From: Curtobacterium sp. MCBA15_009
GTDB lineage: Bacteria > Actinomycetota > Actinomycetes > Actinomycetales > Microbacteriaceae
Length of the DNA stretch: 64,000 nt
Direction: 5' to 3'
Assembly: GCF_001864895.1 (NCBI RefSeq)
Contig: NZ_MJGO01000037.1
Coordinates: forward strand, 542,759 to 606,758
Of this stretch, positions 42,486 to 51,149 are shown piece after piece. The translations under genes and the position numbers were made by a program. Each line of letters opens with the position of its first letter. The stretch's first letter is position 1. A model generated the notes under the pieces. That model ran no database searches and was not told where the DNA came from. It saw nothing but the letters and a program-made list of their open reading frames with translations.

Positions 42486-43490
42486 ATGACCCGAACCCAC
42501 CTCCGACGGGGTGCGATCGTCGCGGCCGGCATCGCCGCCGTGGCACTCGCCCTCAGCGCGTGCTCCGTCCCCACGGCCGGCACCGGCAACGGCTCGTCCC
42601 TGCGGATCGGCGCGATGTACCTCGATTCGCAGGGCTTCTACGGCGGCGTGAAGAAGGGCGTCGAGGACGCCGCCGACGCGGGCGACGCGAAGGTCAAGTT
42701 CCTCGAGTCCACCTCGGCCGGCGACGTGTCGAAGGAGAGCTCCTTCATGAACACGCTGGTGTCGTCGAACGTCGACGCCATCATCATGTCGGCGGTCTCG
42801 ACCGACGGCAGCCTGCCCGCGGTGAAGCAGGCCTCGAAGGCCGGGATCCCGGTCGTCTGCTACAACACCTGCGTCTCCGACGACGCCGTGCAGCAGTACG
42901 TGTCCGCCTACGTCCTCGGCGACCCGGCGGAGTTCGGCTCGATGCTCGGTGAGCAGGCCGCTGCGTACTTCAAGGAGGAGGGGATCGACGCACCCAAGAT
43001 GGGCGTCATCAACTGCGAGCAGTACGAGGTGTGCAAGCAGCGCTTCACGGGGTTCGAGGCCGCGCTCACGAAGGCCCTGCCGGGCGCGACGTTCGTCGCG
43101 AACCAGGAGGGTGCCGAGGTCGACCAGGCGGTGCCGACCGCCGAGCAGATGCTCAGTGCCCATCCCGACCTCGACGGGCTCTACGGTGAGGCCGGCGGCG
43201 CGACCGTCGGCGCCTACAAGGCCGTGGAGAACCGCGGTCTCGTCGGCAAGGTCGCGGTCTTCGGGTCGGACATGACGAGCGACATCGCGAACGCCCTGAA
43301 GAAGGGGACGACGCTCAAGGCGGTCGTCGACATCTCCGGCATCGAGGCCGGCAAGCTCGCGTACGCGGCGGCCGAGAAGGCCATCGACGGCAAGGGCGAG
43401 AAGGGCGAGGTCATCCCCGCGAAGATCGACCTGTACCAGCCGGACGACGCGGCGAAGTGGCTCGAGACCCACCAGGACGGGCTGCCCTGA
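42486..43490 (+). CDS. Sugar-binding lipoprotein of a CUT2 (Rbs/Xyl-type) ABC importer
   Basis: A 334-aa periplasmic-binding protein of the RbsB/XylF group. Signal and lipobox: AAVALALSACSVPT, with Cys at residue 26. The fold shows SLRIGAMYLDSQGFYGGVKK, NVDAIIMSAVSTDGSLPAV, IPVVCYNTCVSD, VFGSDMTSDIANALKKG. Several Cys are unusual for the family. ATG 42486 follows AGGAAGGA. Downstream are ATPase and permease; a hairpin between them probably keeps this protein in excess. Confidence 0.92.
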   Translation: MTRTHLRRGAIVAAGIAAVALALSACSVPTAGTGNGSSLRIGAMYLDSQGFYGGVKKGVEDAADAGDAKVKFLESTSAGDVSKESSFMNTLVSSNVDAIIMSAVSTDGSLPAVKQASKAGIPVVCYNTCVSDDAVQQYVSAYVLGDPAEFGSMLGEQAAAYFKEEGIDAPKMGVINCEQYEVCKQRFTGFEAALTKALPGATFVANQEGAEVDQAVPTAEQMLSAHPDLDGLYGEAGGATVGAYKAVENRGLVGKVAVFGSDMTSDIANALKKGTTLKAVVDISGIEAGKLAYAAAEKAIDGKGEKGEVIPAKIDLYQPDDAAKWLETHQDGLP

Positions 43491-43503
43491 TCGCAGGCCC
43501 CAC

Positions 43504-43544
43504 CCCGCGGCGGGGCGACCCCACCCCGGTCACCCCGCCGCGGG
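43504..43544 (+). terminator. Intercistronic hairpin after the binding protein
   Basis: A 12-bp G+C stem (CCCGCGGCGGGG / CCCCGCCGCGGG, 17-nt loop) in the 114-bp gap before the ATPase gene. Without a T-tract, it likely stabilises the upstream mRNA or reduces read-through, as is common after ABC binding-protein genes. Confidence 0.65.
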
Positions 43545-43604
43545 CGCGGCGGCCCCCGGGTCGCCCCGCCGTCCGTCCCCATCCACCCCACGAGAGGTCC
43601 GTCG

Positions 43605-45284
43605 ATGACGACACCACCGCCTCCTGCCACCCGGACGGCCATCGCCGAGGTGCGCGGAGCACGCAAGCAGTACCCGGGGGTGCTCGCGCTCGACGACGTC
43701 GACTTCGCGATCGCACCCGGCGAGGTCCGGGCGCTCCTCGGCCAGAACGGCGCCGGCAAGTCAACCCTCATCCGCCTGCTCTCCGGCGTCGAGCGGCCGG
43801 ACGCCGGCAGCGTCGTCGTCGACGGTGAGCCGCTCACCGGCGGCGTCACCGAGGCGGGCCGCCGCGGCGTGGCGACCTGCTACCAGGAGCTCTCGCTCAT
43901 CCGGGACGTCACCGTCGCCGAGAACCTCAGCCTCGGCAAGTGGCCGACCGGGCCGTTCGGCATCGACCGGCGCCGCATGGTCCGGTCGGCGCGGGCGACC
44001 CTCGAGCGGCTCGGCGCCGCGATCGACCCCGATGCGGTGGTCAGTTCGCTGACGCTCGCCGAGCAGCAGATCGTCGAGATCGCCCGCGCGGTGCAGGAGG
44101 AACCGAAGCTCCTCATCCTCGACGAGCCGACGTCTGCGCTCGCCACCGCCGAGGTCGACATCGTCCTCGCGACGGTGCAGCGACTGTCGGCCGAGGGCGT
44201 CGCGGTCCTCTACGTGAGCCACCGGATGGACGAGATCCGGCAGATCGCCGACACCGCCACGGTGATGCGCAACGGCCGGGTCATCGAGACCATCGACATC
44301 GCCGGCGCCGACACGGACCGGATCATCCACCTCATGCTCGGTGAGGCGCTCGAGTCGGCCACGACGGTCCGCCAGGCCCGTACGGACGGCGAGGTCCTGT
44401 TGCGCGTCGAGAACCTCGTCCTCGCGCCCAAGCTCGACGGCGTGACGTTCGAGGCCCGCGCCGGCGAGGTGCTCGGGATCGCCGGGCTCCTCGGCACCGG
44501 ACGCACCGAGCTGCTCCGCGCGATCGCCGGGTACGACCGCATCCGCTCCGGCACGGTGCGCATCCGCGGCACGGTCGAGGAACGCCCGACGCCCCGCCGC
44601 ATGCGGCAGCTCGGCGTCGGCATGACGCCGGAGGACCGGAAGGGCACCGGCATCATCCCCGGCCTGGGGATCGACGAGAACATCGTCATGTCGGACTGGA
44701 AGCGCGTCTCGGCCGGCGGCTTCCTCGCCACCGGCCGGATCCGGGCGGCCACGAAGGCGCTCGGCGAGCGGCTCGCGATCAAGGCGGACGACCTGTCGCG
44801 CCCGATCAACACGCTGTCCGGCGGCAACCAGCAGAAGGCCGTCATCGCCCGGTGGCTGCACGCCGACAGCGACGTGCTCCTGCTCGACGAACCCACCCGC
44901 GGCGTCGACGTCCAGGCGAAGGCCCAGATCTACGAGATCATGCGCCAGGTCGCGGACAGCGGGAAGGCGGTCGTCTTCGTCTCGAGTGAGGCCGAGGAAC
45001 TGCCGCTCGCCTGTGACCGCGTCCTCGTGCTGCGCGGCGGCCGGATCCGCGAGGAGTTCACCGCCCCGGACGTCACCGTGCCGGACGTCCTCGCCGCGTC
45101 CATGGGCGCGTACGGCGCCGGTGACCCTGCGGGCACTACGGCCACCGCGGCCACCGCGGCCACCGCGGCCACCGCGGCCACCGCGGACCCCGTGGACTCC
45201 GTGGTGCCTGCGTCCTCCCGCCCCGAACCCGACCACACCACCGCGACGGACGTCGACGTCCACCGAGTGAAGGACCCATCATGA
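43605..45284 (+). CDS. CUT2 ABC sugar importer ATPase (RbsA/MglA-like)
   Basis: A 559-aa ATPase with two tandem nucleotide-binding domains. The first has Walker A GQNGAGKSTLIRLL, a signature region reading SSLTLAEQQIVEIARAVQEE and ILDEPTSAL; the second has a degenerate P-loop (GLLGTGRTELLRAIAG) and LSGGNQQKAVIARWL, as typical of the family. Residues after about 505 form an Ala/Thr linker encoded by a 9-bp tandem repeat, then a Pro-rich tail not seen in most RbsA proteins. ATG 43605 follows GAGAGG. Its stop overlaps the permease start (ATGA). Confidence 0.93.
   Translation: MTTPPPPATRTAIAEVRGARKQYPGVLALDDVDFAIAPGEVRALLGQNGAGKSTLIRLLSGVERPDAGSVVVDGEPLTGGVTEAGRRGVATCYQELSLIRDVTVAENLSLGKWPTGPFGIDRRRMVRSARATLERLGAAIDPDAVVSSLTLAEQQIVEIARAVQEEPKLLILDEPTSALATAEVDIVLATVQRLSAEGVAVLYVSHRMDEIRQIADTATVMRNGRVIETIDIAGADTDRIIHLMLGEALESATTVRQARTDGEVLLRVENLVLAPKLDGVTFEARAGEVLGIAGLLGTGRTELLRAIAGYDRIRSGTVRIRGTVEERPTPRRMRQLGVGMTPEDRKGTGIIPGLGIDENIVMSDWKRVSAGGFLATGRIRAATKALGERLAIKADDLSRPINTLSGGNQQKAVIARWLHADSDVLLLDEPTRGVDVQAKAQIYEIMRQVADSGKAVVFVSSEAEELPLACDRVLVLRGGRIREEFTAPDVTVPDVLAASMGAYGAGDPAGTTATAATAATAATAATADPVDSVVPASSRPEPDHTTATDVDVHRVKDPS
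45141..45185 (+). repeat. Nonanucleotide tandem repeat (GCCACCGCG)x5
   Basis: Five perfect copies in the ATPase tail, read as Ala-Thr-Ala units. Length changes would not shift frame. Confidence 0.95.
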
Positions 45285-46330
45285 CCACCACCGTCGAGAC
45301 CCCCCGAGGCACGACGAAGAACGGACCCGGCGACGACCGTCCGAACGCGTTCACCCGCGTGCGCCGGTCGATCGGGGGCAACACCACCCTCGTCAACATC
45401 GTCGGCCTGCTCGTCGCGATCGTCCTGCTCTACGCCTACCTGACGTTCAACGCCGTCGGGTTCTTCTCCGCCGCCAACCAGAGCGGACTCCTGCGCGACG
45501 CGGCACTCATCGGCGTCGCCGCGACCGGCATGACGCTCGTCATCATCGCGGGCGAGATCGACGTGTCCACCGGACCGGCCGTGGCGCTGTCGAGCGTCGT
45601 CGTCGCGTCCGGCATCTCGCAGTGGGGCCTGCCGACGATCGTCGCGATCATCGTCACCCTCGCGATCGGGACCGCGTGGGGTGCCGTCGCCGGTGTCCTC
45701 CGCGCCCGCTTCGCGGTGCCGTCGTTCATCGCGACGCTCGGGCTGTGGAGCGTGCTCCGCGGACTCGCCCAGTTCGTGACCAACGCCCTGCCGGTGCAGA
45801 TCCCCGACTCGGACCCGATCATGGACTTCCTGAACGGCGACCTGTTCGGCATCCCGACGCCGGCGATCGTGATGATCCTCGCGTTCCTGGTGTTCGGGTT
45901 CATCGCCCGGAAGACCTCGTTCGGCCGGTCGGTCTTCGCGGTCGGTGGCAACGCCCCCGCGGCACGGCTCGCCGGCATCGACGTCCGCCGCGTGCGGATC
46001 TCGCTCTTCGCGATCATGGGCTTCCTCGGCGCGCTGTCCGGCGTGCTGCTCACCGCCCGCCTCGGTTCCGGCAACTCGACCGCCGCGAACGGGCTCGAGT
46101 TCGACGTGATCGCCGCCGTCGTCGTCGGCGGCACCGCGATGACCGGCGGACGGGGGAGCCTCATCGGCACCTTCCTCGGCGTCGTCTTCATCACGCTCAT
46201 CGGCAACGGCCTCGTGCTGCTCGGCGTGAACTCCTTCCTGCAGAACGTGGTCCGCGGCGTCATCATCGTGCTCGCGGTCCTGCTCAACGTGACCCTGTCC
46301 CGCCGCCGCGGGGCCCGAGAGGACGACTGA
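45281..46330 (+). CDS. CUT2 ABC sugar permease (RbsC-like)
   Basis: A 349-aa permease with about nine helices. Characteristic RbsC segments are visible: GMTLVIIAGEIDVSTGPAVALSS (19-23 aa block around residue 87), VPSFIATLGLWSVLRGLA and GTAMTGGRGSLIGTFLG. The GEIDVSTG loop contacts the sugar path. ATG 45281 overlaps the ATPase stop. It completes the importer of the operon. Confidence 0.93.
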   Translation: MTTTVETPRGTTKNGPGDDRPNAFTRVRRSIGGNTTLVNIVGLLVAIVLLYAYLTFNAVGFFSAANQSGLLRDAALIGVAATGMTLVIIAGEIDVSTGPAVALSSVVVASGISQWGLPTIVAIIVTLAIGTAWGAVAGVLRARFAVPSFIATLGLWSVLRGLAQFVTNALPVQIPDSDPIMDFLNGDLFGIPTPAIVMILAFLVFGFIARKTSFGRSVFAVGGNAPAARLAGIDVRRVRISLFAIMGFLGALSGVLLTARLGSGNSTAANGLEFDVIAAVVVGGTAMTGGRGSLIGTFLGVVFITLIGNGLVLLGVNSFLQNVVRGVIIVLAVLLNVTLSRRRGAREDD

Positions 46331-46331
46331 C

Positions 46332-47453
46332 ATGACCACCACCGACACGATCGACACGGACTCGATGGACACCGACACGACGACCATGCACGGCGCCTTC
46401 CTGCCCGGGGACGCGACCGCCGAGCTGCGCGAGGTCCCCGTCCCGGTCCCCGGCCACGGCCAGGTGCTCGTGCAGGTCGGCGCGTCCGGCATCTGCGGCA
46501 GCGACATCGGCTTCATCTACCGCGGCTACAAGACCCACAAGGGCCTCGACGGCGCGCCCGCCTACAAGGGCGTCGTCGCCGGCCACGAGCCCTCCGGCCG
46601 CATCGTCGCCGCCGGGCCCGGCGTCACCCGGTTCGGCGTCGGCGACGACGTCATCGTCTACCACATCCAGGGTTGCGGCCGGTGCCGCAACTGCCGCAGC
46701 GGCTACTTCATCAGTTGCACCGACCAGCCCCACAAGGCCTCGTACGGCTGGCAGCGCGACGGCGGGCACGCCGAGTACGTGCTCGCCGACGAGTCGACGC
46801 TCGTGCCGCTCCTCGGCGACCTGACGTACGTCGACGGTGCGCTCATCGCGTGCGGGTTCGGCACCGCGTACGAAGGGCTCGTCCGTACCCGGGTGCACGG
46901 CGGCGAGGACCTGCTCGTCGTCGGTCTCGGCCCCGTCGGCCTCGCCGCCGCGATGCTCGGCAAGATGCTCGGTGCCCGCCGGGTCATCGGCGTCGAACGG
47001 AGCCCGGAGCGCATCGCGTTCGTCGAGTCCACCGGGCTCGTCGACGACGTCGTCACGGCGGACGAGCACGCCGTCGACCGGATCCTCGAACTCACCGGCG
47101 GCGTCGGCTGCCAGGTGACCGTGGACTGCTCCGGCACCACGCCGGGCCGGTCCACCGCGGTCGAGGCAGCGGCGGAGTGGGGTCGCGTCGGGCTCATCGG
47201 CGAGGGCGGCCGACTCGAGACCGAGGTGTCGGACACCCTGCTGCACAAGCAGCTCACACTCACGGCGTCCTGGGTGACCTCGCTGCAGGGCATGGAGGAC
47301 GTGACCCGGATGCTCGCCGACGGCGGCCTGCACCCCGAGGTCGTCGTCTCCCACCGGCTCGACCTGGCGGACGCCGACGAGGGCTACCGGATCGCAGCCG
47401 CCGGTGCCACCGGCAAGGTCGTGCTCGTCCCGAGCACGGCTCCCGAGCGGTGA
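46332..47453 (+). CDS. Zinc-dependent alcohol/sugar dehydrogenase (MDR family)
   Basis: A 373-aa medium-chain dehydrogenase. Catalytic zinc site: GICGSDIG and AGHEPSG. Structural zinc site: four Cys in GCGRCRNCRSGYFISC. The NAD(P) Rossmann motif is VVGLGPVGLAAAM. It ends the usual way. It lies 2 nt after the permease and overlaps the DUF4380 gene (GTGA), so it probably oxidises the imported sugar or polyol at C1 or C2. ATG 46332 gives an 18-aa Thr/Asp tail; ATG 46386 (MHGAFLPG) is an alternative start. Confidence 0.92.
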   Translation: MTTTDTIDTDSMDTDTTTMHGAFLPGDATAELREVPVPVPGHGQVLVQVGASGICGSDIGFIYRGYKTHKGLDGAPAYKGVVAGHEPSGRIVAAGPGVTRFGVGDDVIVYHIQGCGRCRNCRSGYFISCTDQPHKASYGWQRDGGHAEYVLADESTLVPLLGDLTYVDGALIACGFGTAYEGLVRTRVHGGEDLLVVGLGPVGLAAAMLGKMLGARRVIGVERSPERIAFVESTGLVDDVVTADEHAVDRILELTGGVGCQVTVDCSGTTPGRSTAVEAAAEWGRVGLIGEGGRLETEVSDTLLHKQLTLTASWVTSLQGMEDVTRMLADGGLHPEVVVSHRLDLADADEGYRIAAAGATGKVVLVPSTAPER

Positions 47454-48376
47454 CGGACCCGCTCCCGCTCGTCACGATCGGCGACGGATCGCTCCGCGCG
47501 GTGTTCGCACCGACGCGGGGCGGCCGCCTGCTCTCACTGCGGGTCGGGGACGAGGAACTGCTCTGGCAGAACCCGGCACTGGTGGACGCCGACCTGCGCC
47601 CCGTCGTGCCCGTCGCGACCTGGCCACGCGGCGACGGCGGGATGAGCACGTGGGCGAACGTCGGCGGCTCGAAGACCTGGCCCGCGCCGCAGGGGTGGAG
47701 CGGACCGGACGAGTGGGCGGGTCCGCCGGACCCCGTCCTCGACGCCGGCCCTTGGGACGTCCTCGGACACACGCCGACCACCGTCTCCCTGCGCAGCGGT
47801 TCCGACGTGCGCACCGGTCTGCGGATCGAGCGCGCGTTCGCGCTCGTCACGGGCGGCCTGGAGGAACGGATCACCTTCACGAACGAGGGTGACCGGACCA
47901 CGCACTGGTCGCCGTGGGAGGTCTGCCAGGTCCGCACCGAGGACGGCGGCACGGTCGTCGTCGACGGCGCGGGTCCGGCGGACGAGCTCGACCTCGGCAC
48001 GTGGGAGGGCGCGGTGCAGGGGCGCGGCGGCCCGGACGGCGTGGTGCTGCCCGTCGGCACCGGGGTGGCGAAGCGCGGCTACCGCGCCGGGCGCTCGGTC
48101 GGGTACCGCCGAACTTCGGGCACCGTGATCGCGCTCGCCGCGGCCGAGGAGCCGGACGACGGCGCTGAACATCCCGACGGCGCTGAGTACCCCGACGGCG
48201 GCGCGCGGTTCGAGGTGTGGCTGCAGCGCCCCGTCGCCGCACCGATCGCCGCACTCGAGGACCTGCAGCCCGACGCGCACCTGGCCGAGCTCGAGGTGCT
48301 CGGGCGCCGGAGCCCGCTGGCTCCGGGGACATCGAGGACCACCGTGATCCTGTGGTGGATACGACCGGCGAACTGA
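47450..48376 (+). CDS. DUF4380 (mutarotase-like) protein
   Basis: A 308-aa protein with a galactose-mutarotase-like fold of the DUF4380 type. Evidence: FAPTRGGRLLSLRVGDEELL at the N terminus, GGSKTWPAPQGW in the middle and ERITFTNEGDRTTHWSPWEV, where conserved His and Trp line the sugar site in relatives. It acts in the cytosol, perhaps on anomers of the imported sugar. It is the last gene of the operon; GTG 47450 overlaps the dehydrogenase stop. Confidence 0.82.
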   Translation: MTDPLPLVTIGDGSLRAVFAPTRGGRLLSLRVGDEELLWQNPALVDADLRPVVPVATWPRGDGGMSTWANVGGSKTWPAPQGWSGPDEWAGPPDPVLDAGPWDVLGHTPTTVSLRSGSDVRTGLRIERAFALVTGGLEERITFTNEGDRTTHWSPWEVCQVRTEDGGTVVVDGAGPADELDLGTWEGAVQGRGGPDGVVLPVGTGVAKRGYRAGRSVGYRRTSGTVIALAAAEEPDDGAEHPDGAEYPDGGARFEVWLQRPVAAPIAALEDLQPDAHLAELEVLGRRSPLAPGTSRTTVILWWIRPAN

Positions 48377-48497
48377 CCGGGACCGTGCGCACGATCTCGG
48401 TCAGGTGCTGGCACGGTGTCCCGAGCAGGTTCCCGTGGAGACCGTCGCAACCGTCGAGCCTGGTCGCGCTGTTGCTCCGGCAGGGTGCAGCGAGCGC

Positions 48498-48758
48498 TCA
48501 CTCCTCTGGGCGGGGGCCAGCCGGGAACCGTGTCTCGATCATCCAGGCGATCGGACTCACGCCGATGAGGACGAGGCCGAGACCGAACGCTGTGTACTTC
48601 ACGATGAAGCCGACGCTGACGCCCCATCCCAAGCCCACGTCGATCGCCTGCGTTCCCAGGTAGAGCGGTTGGTCGATGACGAGGATCAGGACGACGCCGA
48701 TGCCGAACAAGACCGCTCCGGTCACGGCGATCCGGCGAGCAGTGATGAGCGTGTTCAT
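48498..48758 (-). CDS. Small membrane protein with two helices
   Basis: An 86-aa protein with two hydrophobic segments (AVTGAVLFGIGVVLILVI and FIVKYTAFGLGLVLIGVSPI) joined by a Gly-rich loop. ATG 48758 has GAGGA seven bases upstream and overlaps the stop of the upstream gene (48755-48758). It is third in a three-gene unit with two exported proteins. No family recognised. Confidence 0.7.
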   Translation of the reverse strand: MNTLITARRIAVTGAVLFGIGVVLILVIDQPLYLGTQAIDVGLGWGVSVGFIVKYTAFGLGLVLIGVSPIAWMIETRFPAGPRPEE

Positions 48759-49483
48759 GGCAGGTCCTCGCTGGTGATCTGGGGTGGAGTGCGGCAGTAG
48801 TCCTTGATCGCGGGTGCGAACGATGCGAACCAAGCCTCGAACTCGGGGGTGTCAGTGGCACCGATCTGGTCGAACGCTGCTCGATCGATGTCCAGGCTGT
48901 CGATGACTGCCGTGAGGCCCGGGTACAGGACGTCAACGGTCGGTCGGTCGTTCCGCCACCGTTCTGGTTCCGCGATCCGAGAGGTCAGGAACGCGCTTGC
49001 GCTCTGTACGCAGTCTGTTCGAGCGGCAAGCGCATCCGATGGAGCTGATGATTCCGGGAGCTCCTGTGTCGGCAGGGTTGCGTCAGGGAAGCGCTGGCTG
49101 ATCCTGTGGACCATCTTCCGGGGGCCGACGGCGAACCAGTTCGCGCCGACGACGGCCCAGCGATCCGACCCGGCCAGCTGCCAGGTGGCGAGGTTCTGGA
49201 GTGCAGCGGCGCGGGTCGTGAAGGTCGAGGCGCTGAGGATCGCACCGTCGCGCAGTACGCAGTCGACCTCGCGCATGCTCGGGTACTGGTACATGTCATC
49301 GGCGATGACGTGGCGCGCCGAGCACCCCACTTCTCCGAGGATTCCCTCCGCGGTGCGTGCCGCGGTTGTTGCGTGACCGGTGGGACGACCCCTGTCAGGG
49401 ACGTTGTCGGCTGCCCAGACGCCGCCGACGGCGACCATCACAAGGGAGCAGACGGTCATGATCGCCCATCCGCGCCGCTTCAT
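48755..49483 (-). CDS. Membrane-anchored extracytoplasmic protein of unknown function
   Basis: A 242-aa protein with one N-terminal helix (WAIMTVCSLVMVAVGGVWAA) and a Cys-containing outer domain: GEVGCSARHVI, EVDCVLRDGAI, TDCVQSASAF and KDYCRTPPQI, so two disulfides are likely. No family recognised. The start at ATG 49483 lies just after the stop of the secreted protein gene (49492), so both are on one message. Confidence 0.65.
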   Translation of the reverse strand: MKRRGWAIMTVCSLVMVAVGGVWAADNVPDRGRPTGHATTAARTAEGILGEVGCSARHVIADDMYQYPSMREVDCVLRDGAILSASTFTTRAAALQNLATWQLAGSDRWAVVGANWFAVGPRKMVHRISQRFPDATLPTQELPESSAPSDALAARTDCVQSASAFLTSRIAEPERWRNDRPTVDVLYPGLTAVIDSLDIDRAAFDQIGATDTPEFEAWFASFAPAIKDYCRTPPQITSEDLP

Positions 49484-49491
49484 ACGGAAGC

Positions 49492-50013
49492 TCACCACCA
49501 CTTCATGAAGCCGCCGAGACCGGTCTGCGACCTCGCCTTCCCCTTCTGGTATGCGAGGACGTTCCCCCAGCTCACCGTGGTCCTGCCGGAAGAGCCGCAG
49601 CCGACGCTGTACCACTTGCCCTTTCCGCTGGAGTACCCGAGGCCCTGCACGCACGCGTGTGCGTTGGAACCGGGCGCGATGGCGAATGCGTACCCGGCCT
49701 TGTACCCGGGAAAGCCCGCGAGCCCGCACTTCCCTCGTGATTCCGGACCCCACGTGACTGCTCCAGGGGGCGCCCACGCGACCCCACCGCAGTCCACCGT
49801 GCCGAGCGGAGACCCTGCAGCATCTGGCCTGCTCACCTGGCCTGTTCGCCCGTCCACGATCGGCGTTCCCGGCTTCATCTCGTCCATGACCACCGGACCA
49901 CTGCGCTCAGGCTCGGCCGCGGAAGCGGCTGCCGCCGGCACGAGGATCCCCAGAGTGAAGACCCCTGCCATGGCGCTCCCGAGGAGCATCGTCGTTCCCT
50001 TGCGCTCGTACAT
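49492..50013 (-). CDS. Secreted Cys-rich small protein
   Basis: A 173-aa protein with a Sec signal peptide (AGVFTLGILVPAAAASAA, cleavage near residue 33). The mature part has four Cys (TVDCGG, RGKCGLAG, HACVQG, VGCGSSG), many Gly and Trp, and ends GLGGFMKWW. No recognised domain; in tone it resembles secreted bacteriocin-like or inhibitor proteins, but it lacks the lactococcin-972 signature and its transport genes. It is first of a three-gene unit, whose other proteins are membrane-bound and could give export or immunity. Function not assigned. Confidence 0.6.
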   Translation of the reverse strand: MYERKGTTMLLGSAMAGVFTLGILVPAAAASAAEPERSGPVVMDEMKPGTPIVDGRTGQVSRPDAAGSPLGTVDCGGVAWAPPGAVTWGPESRGKCGLAGFPGYKAGYAFAIAPGSNAHACVQGLGYSSGKGKWYSVGCGSSGRTTVSWGNVLAYQKGKARSQTGLGGFMKWW

Positions 50014-50316
50014 GTCGTTGCCCTCCCGAAAACCTCGTTGTTGGTGTCTGAAGTTCTAACATATGTATTCCACGAGGGGAAGTGGTGAAGCTCTGTTGCT
50101 CCCACGGATGCTCCGGTGGGCGTTCCGCTGACCGAGTCATGACCACAACAGGCCGTCAGGCCGGAGTGGCACTGGTCCGTGCGGTCGTGAGCGCCGAGGT
50201 CGTCGTTCCGAGCGGCACCGTGCTCGCGACCGCGACCGCAACCGCGACCGTCGCGGAGGCCCTCGTCGTCCACCGTCACTCCGGCACTGCTGACCACCGA
50301 GGGCCAGACTGGCCCG
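50014..50316. other. Intergenic region before the PAP2 gene
   Basis: No gene seen. It holds an A+T-richer patch (TTCTAACATATGTATTCC, 50056-50073) suitable as promoter for the minus-strand secreted gene and a run of GCGACC-like units near 50225-50255. Confidence 0.4.
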
Positions 50317-51129
50317 GTGACCGACCCCTCGACCCCTGCCGCCTCCGCGCCCACACCCCACGACCGACGCATCGGCCGCCGTGACCTGACGGAGTGGCGC
50401 AGCCGCCCCGGGCAGCGCCTGGCGGAGCGGCACCTCACTGTCGCGAAGCGGATCGGTGCCCGGCGCGCCCTCGTCACGACCCTCGCGGTCGGCGGCGGCA
50501 TCGCGGTCGCGGCGACGGCGGGCGCTGCGTACATCTACGACGGCGTCACCGGACGGGACGGGATCCAGAGCCTGGACCGTCCGGCGCTCGAGCGGGCGAA
50601 GCGCCTGCGTTCCCCGCTGGCCAACGGGGTGGCCGCGACCATCGCGCACGTGTTCGGCCCGGTCGCGATGCCGGCCCTGACGCTCGGCTCGGCGGCGGCC
50701 TTCGCGATCCGGGACCGTCGGGCGAGCCCGGTCACGGTGCTGCTCGCGGCCGGTGCCGGTTCACTCGCGATGACCCTGCTCGGCAAGGACCTCATCAAGC
50801 GAAACCGCCCGCGGCGCCGCGACGCGATCCCGCCGTTCGAGACGTCGCCGTCGTTCCCGTCCGGGCACACGCTCAACACGACGACGATCATCGGGACGCT
50901 CGCGTACCTGCTGGCCCTGCGGCAGGAGCGCACCGCCCCGCAGGTCGCGATCATCGGCGGTGCGGCCGGGACGGCGGCGACGGTGGGGCTGTCGCGGGTG
51001 CTGCTCGGGGCGCACTGGTTCACCGACGTCGCCGTCGGGTGGGTGACCGGCGCGGGGTGGCTGTCGATGATCATCACCAGCCACCGCCTGTACCTCAGCA
51101 CCCAGGACGACGACTCCGTCGACGAGTGA
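50317..51129 (+). CDS. PAP2-family lipid phosphatase
   Basis: A 270-aa membrane phosphatase of the type 2 phosphatidic-acid phosphatase family, with about six helices. Three catalytic motifs are clear: KDLIKRNRPRRRD, SFPSGHTL and SRVLLGAHWFTDV (His nucleophile). An Arg/Pro-rich cytoplasmic tail precedes the first helix. It removes phosphate from lipid phosphates or undecaprenyl pyrophosphate outside the membrane. GTG 50317 is the start; the Shine-Dalgarno is GAGGG at wide spacing. Confidence 0.92.
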   Translation: MTDPSTPAASAPTPHDRRIGRRDLTEWRSRPGQRLAERHLTVAKRIGARRALVTTLAVGGGIAVAATAGAAYIYDGVTGRDGIQSLDRPALERAKRLRSPLANGVAATIAHVFGPVAMPALTLGSAAAFAIRDRRASPVTVLLAAGAGSLAMTLLGKDLIKRNRPRRRDAIPPFETSPSFPSGHTLNTTTIIGTLAYLLALRQERTAPQVAIIGGAAGTAATVGLSRVLLGAHWFTDVAVGWVTGAGWLSMIITSHRLYLSTQDDDSVDE

Positions 51130-51149
51130 CCGACCGCTGCCGGCCCGGG

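Noticed and set aside
49492..50013. Lactococcin-972-type bacteriocin
   Set aside because: The conserved C-terminal signature and the companion membrane protein and ABC ATPase genes are absent; only the general small secreted layout agrees.
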